From contig NC_044278.2 of NCBI RefSeq assembly GCF_004027225.2, forward strand, positions 9,920,001 through 9,984,000: a DNA stretch of 64,000 nt, given 5' to 3'. A model generated the notes under the pieces. It did no database searches, was not told where the DNA came from, and saw only the letters and a list, made by a program, of their open reading frames with translations. How positions within the stretch are numbered: position 1 is the first letter of the stretch; each line of letters starts with the position of its first letter. This document shows positions 50,320 through 62,152 of this stretch, piece after piece. Position numbers and translations under genes: made by a program. The DNA comes from Strigops habroptila (Eukaryota; Chordata; Aves; Psittaciformes; Psittacidae).

Positions 50320-53300
50320 CAGCACTGGGTTCTCCTTGGTGGCCCGGGGCAACGGCGGAATGAGAAGGGGATGGTGGTGGAATGAGAAGGGGATGACATC
50401 ACAGTGGGGCTGGGGAAGGGCATGTGGAGGGGAGCTGAAACACAAGGCTGAGGGGAGATGGGCATCCCATGAGGAAGGCAAGCCTTTGTCCCACTACGGG
50501 GACAAGGCAAGCAAGAGCTTACCCGTCTGCTCAGGGACACGGTGGTGGCTGGCAGCAACCTGCAACAGCATCTGAGGCCTGGCCAGGCTACTCCTGGGCT
50601 GAGGATCCCCCAAAAGCAGTACCTGTAGGGTACCTTATATCCCAAAGCATTTTGTGCTCTTCTGCAGGAGAAAGGGGACAAACTCTGTTCCACCTGCAGG
50701 GGATTGAGACGCCCCCCCCTCCCCCCATGCCTCCCCAGGTCCCAGCACCGGCTTGCTTCAGGATGCAGTTGGAAGCTGGCTTGATCTCTCCTGGGCAGCC
50801 GTGCCACTTTCCGAACCCCCAGCGAGTCATGGGAGCACCAGCGGGTCTCCCTTTGCCTCCTGCACGGGTGCCCCGAGCACTGCTCTCTGCATGGTAAAGC
50901 TTTCTCAGGCAAAAGTGGGAATGGTGCCAGCAAAAGACGCTTTGGAACCACCAGTGCGGAGGTGCCCAGAACCCCACAGGGCTGATTTTGAGGGACACCT
51001 ACACCCATGTGCCCACACTGGTTCTTACTGCAGAGACTGAAGCGTGGGGCACAGACACAGCGACCCACATGTGCACGCTGTTGATTGCCACCAACGCATC
51101 ACTTCCCATGGCTGGGCATTTTCTGATGTGAGAGGGAAAGGCACGACCATGACCACCACAGGCAAGCAGCTGTCAGGGTGGTTGGAAAGAAAATGCTTGG
51201 CACAGCAGCTACAAGAAGTGCAGCCGTAAGCAAAATGCAGGGCAGCACAGTGGCTTTGTGCAGCCGCTGCATCACCCCACAGCCTCAGCTTGGCTGTGAA
51301 ATGACACCCTTACAGAACCAAAGAGGAGCTGCTAGCAACATGGAGAGAGTTTTCACCAGTGTAGCAGGCTGCTGCTGCTGAAGTTGTTTCTATCATAAAT
51401 CCCAGGAGATTCGAGCAGTATGCAATGTATACTGCAATACATACAATGGCTGCAGAGTGCTGCAGGTGCCCTGGCTGTAATTGCAAGGCTGACACATCAC
51501 CTGCCAGTCCCCTGAGTGGCCATACAGGCTATCATGGTGAAAGCTCGTATCACTCCAGTCCGTTAAAAAGGTGTCCAGCAACAGCATGTGTCTTTGCAAG
51601 AGACAAGCTGTGGTTTGCTGTAAGATGTCTCGTTGGAACATGACGTTTCTGAGAAGGTTGAAGCCTGACCATTTAACAACAGCATTGAATTTTAGGCTTT
51701 TTTTGCAGCTTCTTAGAAAGGCGGTGAGCAGGAGAGATCTTCCAGCTAGCTCCTGCCACTCACATTAAACCAGGCAATGCTGCTGGGGCTTGCAAATTAT
51801 AGCCAGTTTCTAGTCTTCCATTGCTTAGCTTGAGACATATTGCTTATTAGCTGGTATTAGACAACTCCAGGTCCTTCAGCTCCCCAGCTCTGTTAATCCC
51901 CTCTGCTCACCCATGACAACAGAGCCCAGGCTGAGTTCTGTTGTCCTGGCTTGAGCAGCTTCCCACGGTTGCTCAATGCTGACCTAAGTGGCTGATGGAA
52001 ATACATGACCTAGGAAAGCACACTAATGTGGCATGTCACGCAGTGTTATTAATGTCTGGCAGGTGCTGGCTACACAGTCTGTGTTTACATGTGCCAGAAA
52101 GAGATTTATGGCTTATGAAAACAGGAAACAAGAATGAATGGACCAGAGTCCCTGGACATACACTGAGAAGTCAAATACAAGGCAGAAGACGAAGGAGCTG
52201 TCAGAGCTCGATGCTTGGTTGATGTTCTAGTAAGCAATGCCTGTGGGGAGCTACTGTATATTCGGAAAGAAGGCGGTTAGTGATGTGAGGACAGGTTGGC
52301 TACTTAGCACTTCTCATGCACTGTTGCATGCCCTGAATTTGGTTCAGGTTGTCTAAATCCTTCAAGGAACTCTTACAGTCAATGCACCACATGCATTGAG
52401 AAGCTGGTCTGCAGCATGCACCCAGCAGGCTTGGGAGACTGCGAGTGCAGGAAGCACTGCTGTGCTGTGTTTTTCGACCCAGTTTGTTGCTGGCTATGGG
52501 GCGCTTGTGTTTTAAGTCTCCACAAAAAAAGAAATAATTTGTGTGGGAGGAACAGTCCTTTGGACAGGACCCATCAGTACTGCAAGCTGGGGGGGAGTCT
52601 ACTCCCTACCGCTGCATCAAGCAATGAGAGTGTCAGTAATGCACAGCACAGGGGTGATGGTAATTCCAGTATTTTCTGATTCCTAAGGGTTAACTTGGCA
52701 CCTTTAAGTCTCTACCCCTGATGACGCATTAGAAGCTGTGTCATTTTTGCACTGAAGCAGATTTGCAACCTTGTTCTCAGAGCCACCGCAAAATGGAGTT
52801 TCCTGCAGACGGTGTTCCTGAGCTGATGTACACAACTGTAACCCCCAGGCCCACAGCGTACCTGACACCAGCACCAGGGATGTGTAACAGCAGGATAACA
52901 ACTTGCTGGAGTTGCATTTTCCATGTTGCTATCCGGTTGCTGTGTCGCTTCTGAGCTTTGGAAGAGCCTGTCTTGTTTGTGAGGGACCACCCTTTGGCAG
53001 ACAAGCTCCTCTTGCAAGTTAGTCTTGTTCTCTTACTGCGGCTATTTCACAGCATTTTCCACTCTGTGTGTTCCACCACAAACTCCACCACCAGCAGCAA
53101 TGTCTGAAAACTGGACCCCTGTGCACTGGCCTCGCCTGTGTTCACAGCACAGCCCCTACCAGAAGCAATAAAGTCACAAGAAAAAACAGCTTCAGAGTGA
53201 GTGTTCAGCCATCTGCCCACAAATCAAATATCCTGCTGGGGAAACCTCAAGGAGAGGCAGAAGATGGCAATAATGCTAGTCTGAGATGTGGGACAATGAA

Positions 53301-54104
53301 GCTACTGGCTGAGACAGCAGTCCCCGCCTCAACACCCACAGGACATGGATTGAGATGTCCTCCAGTGCTGCATCTGGAGGACGCAGAACTGCTTCTCAGA
53401 AGTGTGCCTGGGCTCTAGACCAGCTGCCATCTGGTAATCAGGGAAGAGTGGACAGCCCAGCCAAGAAGCCATCAAAGCCATTGCACAGCAGCTGAGTAAA
53501 GGTCCTCTTCCAGTTCAGCTCTAGGTCTTACATGAAGCAGAAACTACTTCAAGAGCCAGATTCTGAACACCTTCATCCTGGTAGCTATGGGCCTGTGTTA
53601 AGGGATGTAGGTACCAGCCCACTCAGAGCAGGGCTGAGGTCTCCATCTCCACAGACAGAAGCATTAACGAGTGTTCTGATTTAAACCAAAATGTTACGAA
53701 TTGCTGACTTTAATCACAGGTTAAATAGTCCTCATTCCACATTTGTACTTTATTTTAGTAGGTTTACTGTCACTGGCTGAGAGCTATGTGATATGCTGAT
53801 AAATATAGACTTTACATTAAAATTGGCACTCATTTTAATTTGCTGGATATGTTAATCTATTCACATTTATTCAAGCACTGTACAGTTATAACACGCATTA
53901 ATTCAGACAATTTACATTTTATTTTGTTAGGAAATAGTGAATGAAGCTTTTTTTTTACTTGTCATTTAGAAAATGGAATATTTAATTGATTGCAAAACCA
54001 GCATTTAAAAATGGTTTCTTGAATTAGTGATACAACCTATAATGGAGTGGATTCGTAAAAGCATGCTCGAATGAACTGCTCTAGTCTTTTTAAGGACTCT
54101 TGTT

Positions 54105-54215
54105 CAGTGCAAGAGCAACCTGATCTAAGCACAAGGTTATCCCTAGTGTGAGCAGGGGCTTGGACTACAGAGCCCCAAAGAGGTCTCTTCCCACCTAAAT
54201 CTTTCCATGATAACT
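54105..54215 (+). repeat. CR1 LINE tail, diverged
   Basis: AGCAACCTGATCTAAGCACA, then GGGGCTTGGACTACAGAGCC, AGGTCTCTTCCCACCTAAAT and CTTTCCATGATA match the CR1 3' end in forward orientation. Confidence 0.65.
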
Positions 54216-55559
54216 GAATGGGTTTTTCCACTGACTGGATTCTTCAGGTTTTTGGAGTGAGGAGATCTCATGGTGTCAAACTTTCTTTTCTTGCTTGTTG
54301 CCGATGTGTAAAAAATAATTCCAGCCTTTTCTCCTCCCAGCCTGGTTTGGAATGAGTTATTCCTTCAATGGCAGCAACCCAAAGCACTGAAATTAAATTG
54401 TACATCTGCAAAAACAGACCAAAGTGGGCAACTTGCTGAACATTTTTTCACACCAGGCTTTAGGAGCTCAGTGTTTGTCACGGGTTTGCCTGTCCTCAAC
54501 ACTTGGCCAAAAACGTATTTTTTAAATTAACTCTTCAATTTCTTTCATGTGTTCAGAAGAAGAAACGTAAGTTAGCAGAAATGAAGATGTTTGACTGTTT
54601 TTATAAATGAAATGCATTTTATTTGATAAAACCAGCTATATTTCTTCTGATACGGTAACTACGAGCTCCACTGATCAGTTGTCTTTGGAAAGAAAGAAAG
54701 GACATTTTGTTTCCTTCTATTAGTCCTTAACTGTTGTAATGCTGCAGCAGCCTTTCGCTGCTGCTTTAGAGCAGTCAGGGATTGCATGCTCCCCAGATAT
54801 CGCCACTCAGCTTGCCAACATCACCACAGTTTGTCCTCCTGGTTCACGCAGCAGAGAAAAAGTAGAGCTGTGGTTGATTGTACAAAGGACAACGGCTCAG
54901 GAGCTGTCAAACCAGCCAAGTCTGCTTCACGCAGGGCCCTTAATCTAAGCTTGCTCTGGAGTTTGGATATTCACACTAGGTTAAATGATCTACTGGTGAG
55001 CACTTGGTTCACAGCCGCTGTGCCTTGCCCTGCTCCAGGAGATTGGAAACATTAATGTTCCTGTTGCCAGTTTGCCAAAGATTGTTCACTGTAGTTGTCT
55101 CATGGTTTGGGCTCAGTCACCTCAGTGTCCTGCTGTGCTTTAGCTAAAACTTCACTTAGTTAAGTGAACGATTAGACATGCTCCATATCCCTCCTTCCTG
55201 GGACTTGGAGGAAGTGCCACCCATTTCTCTGTAGATGTGTGAGGGGAGCAATCCTGCTGTCACCTGTAACTACCACTTCTTAACCATGTATATCTGCATA
55301 TCTGCAATGAGAAACATCCTGGGAGGACCTGGCCTTATTTTCAGCCAGTATAAGCAAGTTATGTCTTAGGAACGGTTTTCTTCTCTGCTGGATCTGGAGA
55401 TCTTTGGACTGATTTGGCCAGTTCTTGAATAAAGCCTTAAGATCTTCAGCAACATCACCTTTCAGCTGGAGCTGCTTCTTATCCCAGCTTGCTCTGCCAC
55501 AGAGTGTGTTGCTACTCAGCATATATCTGACCTGATTTAGGACTGACAGCAGCTCTACT

Positions 55560-55612
55560 TTGAAGCTGAACCAGGTAACCTCCAGGGATATCTTCCAATT
55601 CCAAGATATATG
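55560..55612 (+). repeat. possible CR1 tail scrap
   Basis: ACCAGGTAACCTCCAGGGAT, then ATCTTCCAATTCCAAGATAT resembles the last bases of an old CR1 copy. Confidence 0.4.
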
Positions 55613-56608
55613 TATTTATATGCAGAAATTGTCTCACAAGGACTGATCCCCCAAAATCAAGTGAGCATCACTGAAACACAGTCTATAATTGAGCCTCAAA
55701 TAGTCTGCTTAAGCACAGAAGCCTTAATCAACCTGTTTAATAGACAGCAAGAGACTGGTTACCGCATGGCTCTGAGTGTAGTTAGGTAAATAATACCTTA
55801 AGAGCATTTAATGACAGGCTGAATGTTGCTGAGCTAGGGGCCTACTTTAATCACTTGCTGTTTGGAACAAGAAGGTGGTCCCATTGGTGGAAGGCAACAG
55901 ATGGTGCACATCACACAACATGCACGGCAGTGGCACAGCCCAGGGAACGGAGCTTGCTGAGCGCATCTGCTCGCTGGAAAGGGGAATACTTTGCTGAACA
56001 GCCGCACTAGCCACACTTGCCCAGCTTCCTAGGAGTGATGCCCACAGTTGGGGCAACCACAGCTGGACAAGATAAACCAGTCACCTGAGTGCATGGCCAA
56101 TTATTATTAATAAATGGGCTTAAAGAGACTGGCAAAAATCTTCCCTTTTGTCTCCTTGTATGGCTCCAGCTTCCTGAAATCCAGACTTGACTTTACTCAT
56201 CAACTAGGTTATTTCCAATCACTCTAAAGGGCAATTTCTCCAGCTCCATTTTAGAAAGTGTTTATGTTGCACTGACAGCTGTTCCAGAAATCTGCAAGCT
56301 AGCCAGTTCTTTAAAGGACTTCATGATTACTTTAACTTAGTGTATCCCCTTTTTAAGCACTTTGAGTCTAGAAGTAAACTTTTTCAGATACCATACCGCT
56401 ACAGGGATACAGGTAATGATTTACAGTGATCTTAAAAGTAAAAATAAATGAAGTAATTTTTGACTGACCTTTCTTTGGTACTTCTACTCAACCCGATTTT
56501 ATTTTTTTGTTGACCTGGATTTCCTGCTTGTTTTAGAGAGAAGCAATTTACTTCTCTGCTGTTTCAGTGTTTCACATCTGGACTACGATGGCAGCCTTCT
56601 TGACATCA

Positions 56609-56953
56609 TTAAGGACCAGCATGGAGTTGGCTCTTTTCCAGGCTTGTAGGCTTTCCCTGGCAGGCCAGAGCCTGACAGAGAGCAGACCATGGATGCCTTC
56701 GGGTGGCTTTCACAGGCTGACAAACGCCATTTACTGAAGACTGCTGATCAAAAAAGCCTTTGCCCCAATAGATGCTATTTAAAATCCTCCTTACTGTTTG
56801 CCTAGGAAGTACCTCATCCTCATAGGACACCAGTACCAACACAGAATAAATATTTACAGAACACTTCCCCCTCCTCTCATTAGAAACAATTCTGCTGTCT
56901 GCAGTTGGTAATGGACATGTGCCATGTTCAATTATACCCAAAACAAAAGGCAT
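56609..56953 (-). mobile_element. possible Harbinger transposase remnant
   Basis: A 114-codon minus-strand frame opens MPFVLGIIEHGTCPLPTADS and continues RIVSNERRGKCSVNIYSVLV. This echoes the second catalytic block of Harbinger/HARBI1 transposases, where MPGVMGVVDC is followed by a VNRKG and a H/Y-S-x-N pattern. The catalytic Asp after GxI/V is Glu here, and the frame soon loses similarity. If real, it is a decayed DNA transposon. No terminal inverted repeats or TTA target copies were found. Chance similarity is a fair alternative. Confidence 0.33.
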
Positions 56954-59040
56954 TCTAAAAAAAGCTGCTTATGTTTCTAGCCTTGTCACTTGCAGGCTTT
57001 GTTCCCACTGGCTTCATTTTTGTACTTTGTAATTTCTGACTTCTACTGATTCTTTTATTTTCCTCCTTTGGTGATTAAAGATCACACAGTTACTGCTCTT
57101 ATTCCCTCTCTTCCAAGGTTAGTTTTTAACATCCTTTCATTTGCATTTATACTTGTCAGCCATTTAAAAATTCTCCATTTTTATCCATATTTTATGTCCA
57201 AGTTTCCTCTTCCTCTAAGTCAGAGCATTCCCTCAGCTGCAGTAAATGTGCCCTGAATGCTGCTGATTGAAGCACCCCTTTGTTGGACAGAAGCAGGATG
57301 CAATGGCAGAACTGTGCAATGGCTGGTCAGTGGAGCTTCCCACCTCGCACCCCCCAACATTTTCTGGCACTGCATCAGAACCCAGCCTAGATGTTCCTCA
57401 TGTGTTTTGCATCAAGCCATCAGAATGTTCCAATTCTCAGTGTGCCAGAAAGCACTATGAGAACCCTGTGGCCAAGCTTTGGCCTGAAAACAGGAGTATT
57501 CTGGTCTACCTCCCCCTCTCAGCATCCTACACTGACTGCAGAAGACCCGAGACTTGTATTACTCTGCACAGAGTTAATCCTGCCCAGTAAGCAGCACCTG
57601 AGCAATAGGCCATTGCCTTCGTGGTGTGGTATGCAGCAGAGCCTTCATTACAGGGCCACCTCTTCAAACACCTCTCTGGCCCACAGCTCCTAGAGAACTG
57701 TAGCCATTGCAATGGCTACTGGTGGCCATTACAATCCAGTGTCCATCAAAACCAAACCACTTAAGAGGAGTGCTTGCATCTGTTGTCACCCTCTCACTTT
57801 GCCCAAAACCCATTTCCAAGTTCAGACCACATCCTCCATTTGCTGTTAGCTGAGCACCCACAGCCTTCTCACCTATTGTAAGATGGCACAAAGACCGTAC
57901 CAGACACACAACCAACATCTTCCAGAATATACTTCCCACCTGTTTCAGAAGGGAAGTCCCAGGAAAATGGTCTAAGACAATCCGGTGACTGGGATCCAGA
58001 CTGTGGCACCACAGACTGTATGAGCCATAGCCTGGGGAAGAACTTACCTCTGTTTTTCTTCTGTGCAAAATGGGAACCCGAGCACCTCTCCTCAACACAA
58101 AAGCAAAGACTGCCTGAATGCTAACTCACTTGATCAGAAGACCCACCGCCAGCTTCTGAGCTGATGGCTTGGGCATGGTTGCCATACAAGGTGAGAGTAG
58201 CATTGCTCTTTACCTACACAGTCCTCTGACTGGTCTTAATAATGAACCCCTAGAAGAACTTTGGCTTCGTGACTACAAGAACAAAAATGCTCCATTAGTC
58301 GTCATACAAGTTAGCTACGAGGAAAACACTTCATGTTTCAGGTGAAAAGCTTAAACGCTCCTGAATAACAGAAACAAGCAGGAAGGAGAGATTCAAGCTC
58401 ATCAACCTCCAGGCCATGCCAATGGACTTGATAAGGGGAGCTTCAGTATGGATCATCTCCTCATAGTCACCTGCAGACCCTACAAAGAGAGACTCATCTT
58501 CAGTAACTGTTTTGGAGCCTTACATTATCTTAGTAACAGCAGCAGGAGTTTCTGGCACCAAGGTGATCCAAGGTGGAAGTGATCAGGATATCTGGAAAAC
58601 CTATCCACATTCTCGGATGAGCGTGGTTTGTCCTGCTGGCTTTTTTTCTCAGCTGTACTACTCGACATCCACAGTGAGGGTTGGCCTTCTATAACCTCCA
58701 CCTCTCCTCAGTTAAGAGAAGACAACTGATGAAGTAAACAATCCAACAGAAATGGGAATAAATGTCCACGCTCTTGTGAGGGCACGACTGAAGGGGCAGA
58801 TATTTTCCACGGCCACTAAAAAGCTTAGTAACCTTTTGCAAGTACATGAGGAACATTTCCAAGCCTGACTTAGGCAGAATGTCACTTATTAACACTGTTC
58901 AGGATTATTAAATGAAAAAGCTGTATCACATTTATAATTTAGAATAAAAGCAGAGCTGAGAGAGAAAGAATAACTAACGAGACTAATTGCTGCAGTTTAT
59001 TTTGGAGGTGACAGCAAGGCAAACAAGAGTATTTGTTTCA
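56954..59040. other. intergenic, downstream of ING4
   Basis: No gene is recognised. A minus-strand patch near 58.40-58.52 kb has coding-like composition but an in-frame stop and no known relative. Confidence 0.4.
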
Positions 59041-59046
59041 ATGAAC

Positions 59047-59052
59047 TTTATT
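59047..59052 (-). terminator. ING4: ING4 polyadenylation signal
   Basis: Minus-strand AATAAA followed by GTTCATTGAAAC, about 810 bp after the ING4 stop codon. Together these define a 3' UTR of roughly 59.03-59.86 kb. Confidence 0.6.
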
Positions 59053-59859
59053 TAACTCCGTATTATACAAGTGGGATCTGAATCCCCAAACTTCCCATCA
59101 TCAACAGAATGGAGAAGCACCACTGCACAATAAGGAAGGCAGAATTTTGGAGCTGGAAGACAGGCTAGATCAAGCCGTTTCTCCCCGTGTGGTCAGAAAT
59201 TCTTCCTTCTTCACACAATGTGATTCCCAGACCCGCAGGTTTTACCCCAGGAATAAGAGAGACAAAGCTAGTTCTAAACACTCTCTCTTCCTCCTCCTCT
59301 CCCCAACAAAAGAAGCTGCTCAATGCCAGTAGTGGAATGGTTAAAGATAGGGAGTACATTAGGTTTTCAGTCTCTCAAACAGCCCACTAGATTAAGAAGT
59401 GGCCTGGTTACTCCCTCTCTCCTGAAAAAAATCCAGGAAAATCAAAGACCTAAAATGCTGAAGACTTACCTCCTTTCCTTCCCCCATCCCATAGCCTTGT
59501 TCTCTAAGCAGAGAGTAGGCAATGAGCTCTGAGGAGGCTGAAGGAAAGCCAAGGAAAATCAGGGGCTACCTGAATCCCTGGGAATCTGGTGGCTACCCTG
59601 GTGCCCTCATTCATTCCCTTTGAGGTTCAGAGACCTGTTTGGAATAGTACACAGAGAGGGCCTCCCTTAGGGACTCGGAAGCAACCAGGGATACAGAACA
59701 CAGGAGCCACCGTGAGGGTACACACCATTCCAGGGAGGGCCCAAACCACAAACAGGGCAAGACTCCCCCCAGCCAAGGCCTCAAGGGCTGGGGGAGCTGG
59801 GACGAGGCCCTGACAGGGGGAAGAAAGCTCCTGCAGCAGGACTGACGGCTCATGGGATT

Positions 59860-62152
59860 TTACTTCTTCTTCCTCTCCTGGGAACAACGAGGGCAGAACC
59901 TGGTAGAAAGGGAAGTAAAAGCCTTTAGGCTTTTAGGGCATGACATGAACCTTGAACATACAGTCCCAAAGGACCTTTTCCAAGGTCCCTGACAAAGCCT
60001 CTCCCTTCTGCCACCCAGGACCTCCCCTTTCCAAAGACCAGTGTGCTCTCCAGGTTGCTTGTTCACTCACCATTTTCCTCTTGGTTTTGTTGTCAGACCC
60101 ACACAGGCAAAATGAAACCATTCAATGGAACACTGTTGGGATAGAGAGCAGTCAGTTAAAGAGACATTTTCTTTTGAAATCATTGCTTCTGGGCTACCAG
60201 AATTTCCCACCATTTGATCACAGACTCCTAAATCCCTAGCAGCGATCGGGGAATGAAGACTCAAACCCAACCTATACATTGTTAGCAAGGAGAACTCCCC
60301 TTTTCCCTTTCTAAGTGTGGGGGCAAGAAAGCAACTTTCCATTTCAAGGAAAACTTGAAGAGGCACTTAACAAGTCCTGCTAAGCCACCCCTCCACACCA
60401 CCTGAGGTAAGCTCTCTTCTTGTCACTGCTTGCTGTATCAGGCCCTGCCCAAGAAGGACAAGACTTTCTGTGCAAGACCCTCTCCACCTCCTTCTCCCCC
60501 ATTTACACCAAGAGCAGGCTCTTACATCTGGGTTGTCGCAGCCAATCATCTCCCCATAGGAGACCTGGTGGCAGAGGCAGTAAGTAGGCTCATTGGGGTC
60601 GACTGGCATATCCAATACATCCGAAGGGTGCACATTTCCAAAGGTGACTGAAGGCATCCCATACTCTGTGCTACTGTAGGACAGGAATAAAGTAGGTCAG
60701 CAAAATAACTGGCTTTGAGACCCTTCATGTCTCCCAAGACAATGCCCTTGTTTGCCAGAGACAGCACATACACCCAACTCCATTGGAGTGACCTGCTTTC
60801 CCCTTCATGCCACACTCCTCTAAAAGAATTAAAAGGTCTCCTTCATCTTGCTTCCCAAGAAGGGACAGCGGACATGCTGTCTAGTCTGGGTGTGGACCAG
60901 ATCCTTTGCAGGGAGGTTGGCTAGGCCTCCTTGGTCTGATTTGTAGTGCTGCCCCTCATTCCCACATATCTCTTAAAACACTTACGTGCGGACAAGCTTC
61001 AATTTCTTTTGGGCAGTTTTTGGTGCTTCCTCATCAGAATTCTTCCCTTTAGAGCGAGCACGGGCAGCTTTCTTCTCTTTTTGGGCTCGGCCCTCTGGTA
61101 AGAAGAGACAAAGGTGGTGCATCTGCCACCCTACCAAAATAGACACCTGATAGTAACAACCTCTCCATCACTAAAATACACTCCCAGAGCGTATATTGGC
61201 TTTGGGCCATGCACCCCATCTTAATTTTATCTAGCGGCCTTGAATATGCTCACACAAGAAGAGCCCAGGTCACCATCTTTTTACCTGTCCTTCAGATTCC
61301 AGCGTAACAGTCTTTGATCTGTACCACTCCAGTGCCTGCCTTCATCCCCACCACTTCCATAGTCACTTGGCTGCCTCCTGTATCAATCTGCAGCCCAGTG
61401 GTGGTACTCACTCTTCTTGCCCTTGCTGGAAGAACTGTCATAGTCACTCGACTCTATCTGCTTCTCCTTCAGGTCTGCTTCGAAGCGAGCAAGGTCTGTG
61501 TCCAGCCGCCGGATGTGCTTATCGACCTGCAAAGATGACAGTGACCACGAGCTACCACAGAACACAGCCCAAGAGGGCAAACAGGAGAGGGCATGGGGCT
61601 TGCACTAAAGAGCAAGAGTGGGTAGGGCCTAAAAAGAGATCAGGGCCATCCAAGACTGGGGTCTTTAGCACAGCCTTTCACACGGTAAGCACTAGACACT
61701 TCCCTCCATACCATCTCATAGGTCTGCATAGCCAGCTGAACCTTGTCGTCCCCAAACTCCTTGCATTTCCCATAGGCCTCCTGGATTTGCTTGAGAAGCC
61801 CCAGTTTTTCCTCCGAAGACAAAGTCCGTGCATTGCTGATATACTCTGTGGCCAACTTATCAATCTCCGACTTGAGGTCTGAAACAAGTTCACCATTAAA
61901 TACATAAATACACACATATACCCACACACTACAGTGCCCTCCATTAAGAGAGGCTGAAGGATCAGAGCAGCTGTAGGCTTCCTCCCCTGCCCTGAGATCT
62001 CCATTGATCAAGGCAAAGGAAGGAAGAGCTGGCCAAGCTGCATACTTGGTCTCACCAACAAAACCATCTCTAAGCCTCACCTTCCGTCCTCTGATCCAGG
62101 TCTCGCATGAGCTGGAAGTTTCTCTGCAATTCAAATGGCAGGTTCTCAATAC
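59860..62152 (-). CDS. ING4: inhibitor of growth 4, exons 2-8 (5' end off window)
   Basis: Seven coding exons, in transcript order: 62152-62081, 61878-61712, 61526-61412, 61094-60986, 60673-60526, 60132-60071 and 59899-59860. All have GT-AG ends and phases agree. They code 236 residues, which with the 13 of exon 1 (not in the window) makes 249, the length of human ING4. ING4 is the nuclear reader subunit of the HBO1 histone acetyltransferase complex. The protein has the N-terminal coiled-coil dimer region ([37 protein letters not shown]), a basic nuclear signal ([20 protein letters not shown]) and a C-terminal PHD finger ([36 protein letters not shown]) that binds H3K4me3, ending ERKKK. It is almost identical to human ING4 and appears intact. 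Confidence 0.97.

Larger units (their letters stand above)
50320..56608. other. ACRBP upstream and intergenic DNA
   Basis: No gene is recognised. 50.3-50.9 kb is moderately GC-rich and should hold the ACRBP promoter. 53.65-54.03 kb is AT-rich and looks single-copy. Two CR1 tails are listed separately. Confidence 0.45.

Noticed and set aside
58395-58530. Coding-like minus-strand patch reading DESLFVGSAGDYEEMIH
   Set aside because: A stop lies in frame just upstream, no splice-framed exon fits, and no known protein was recognised.
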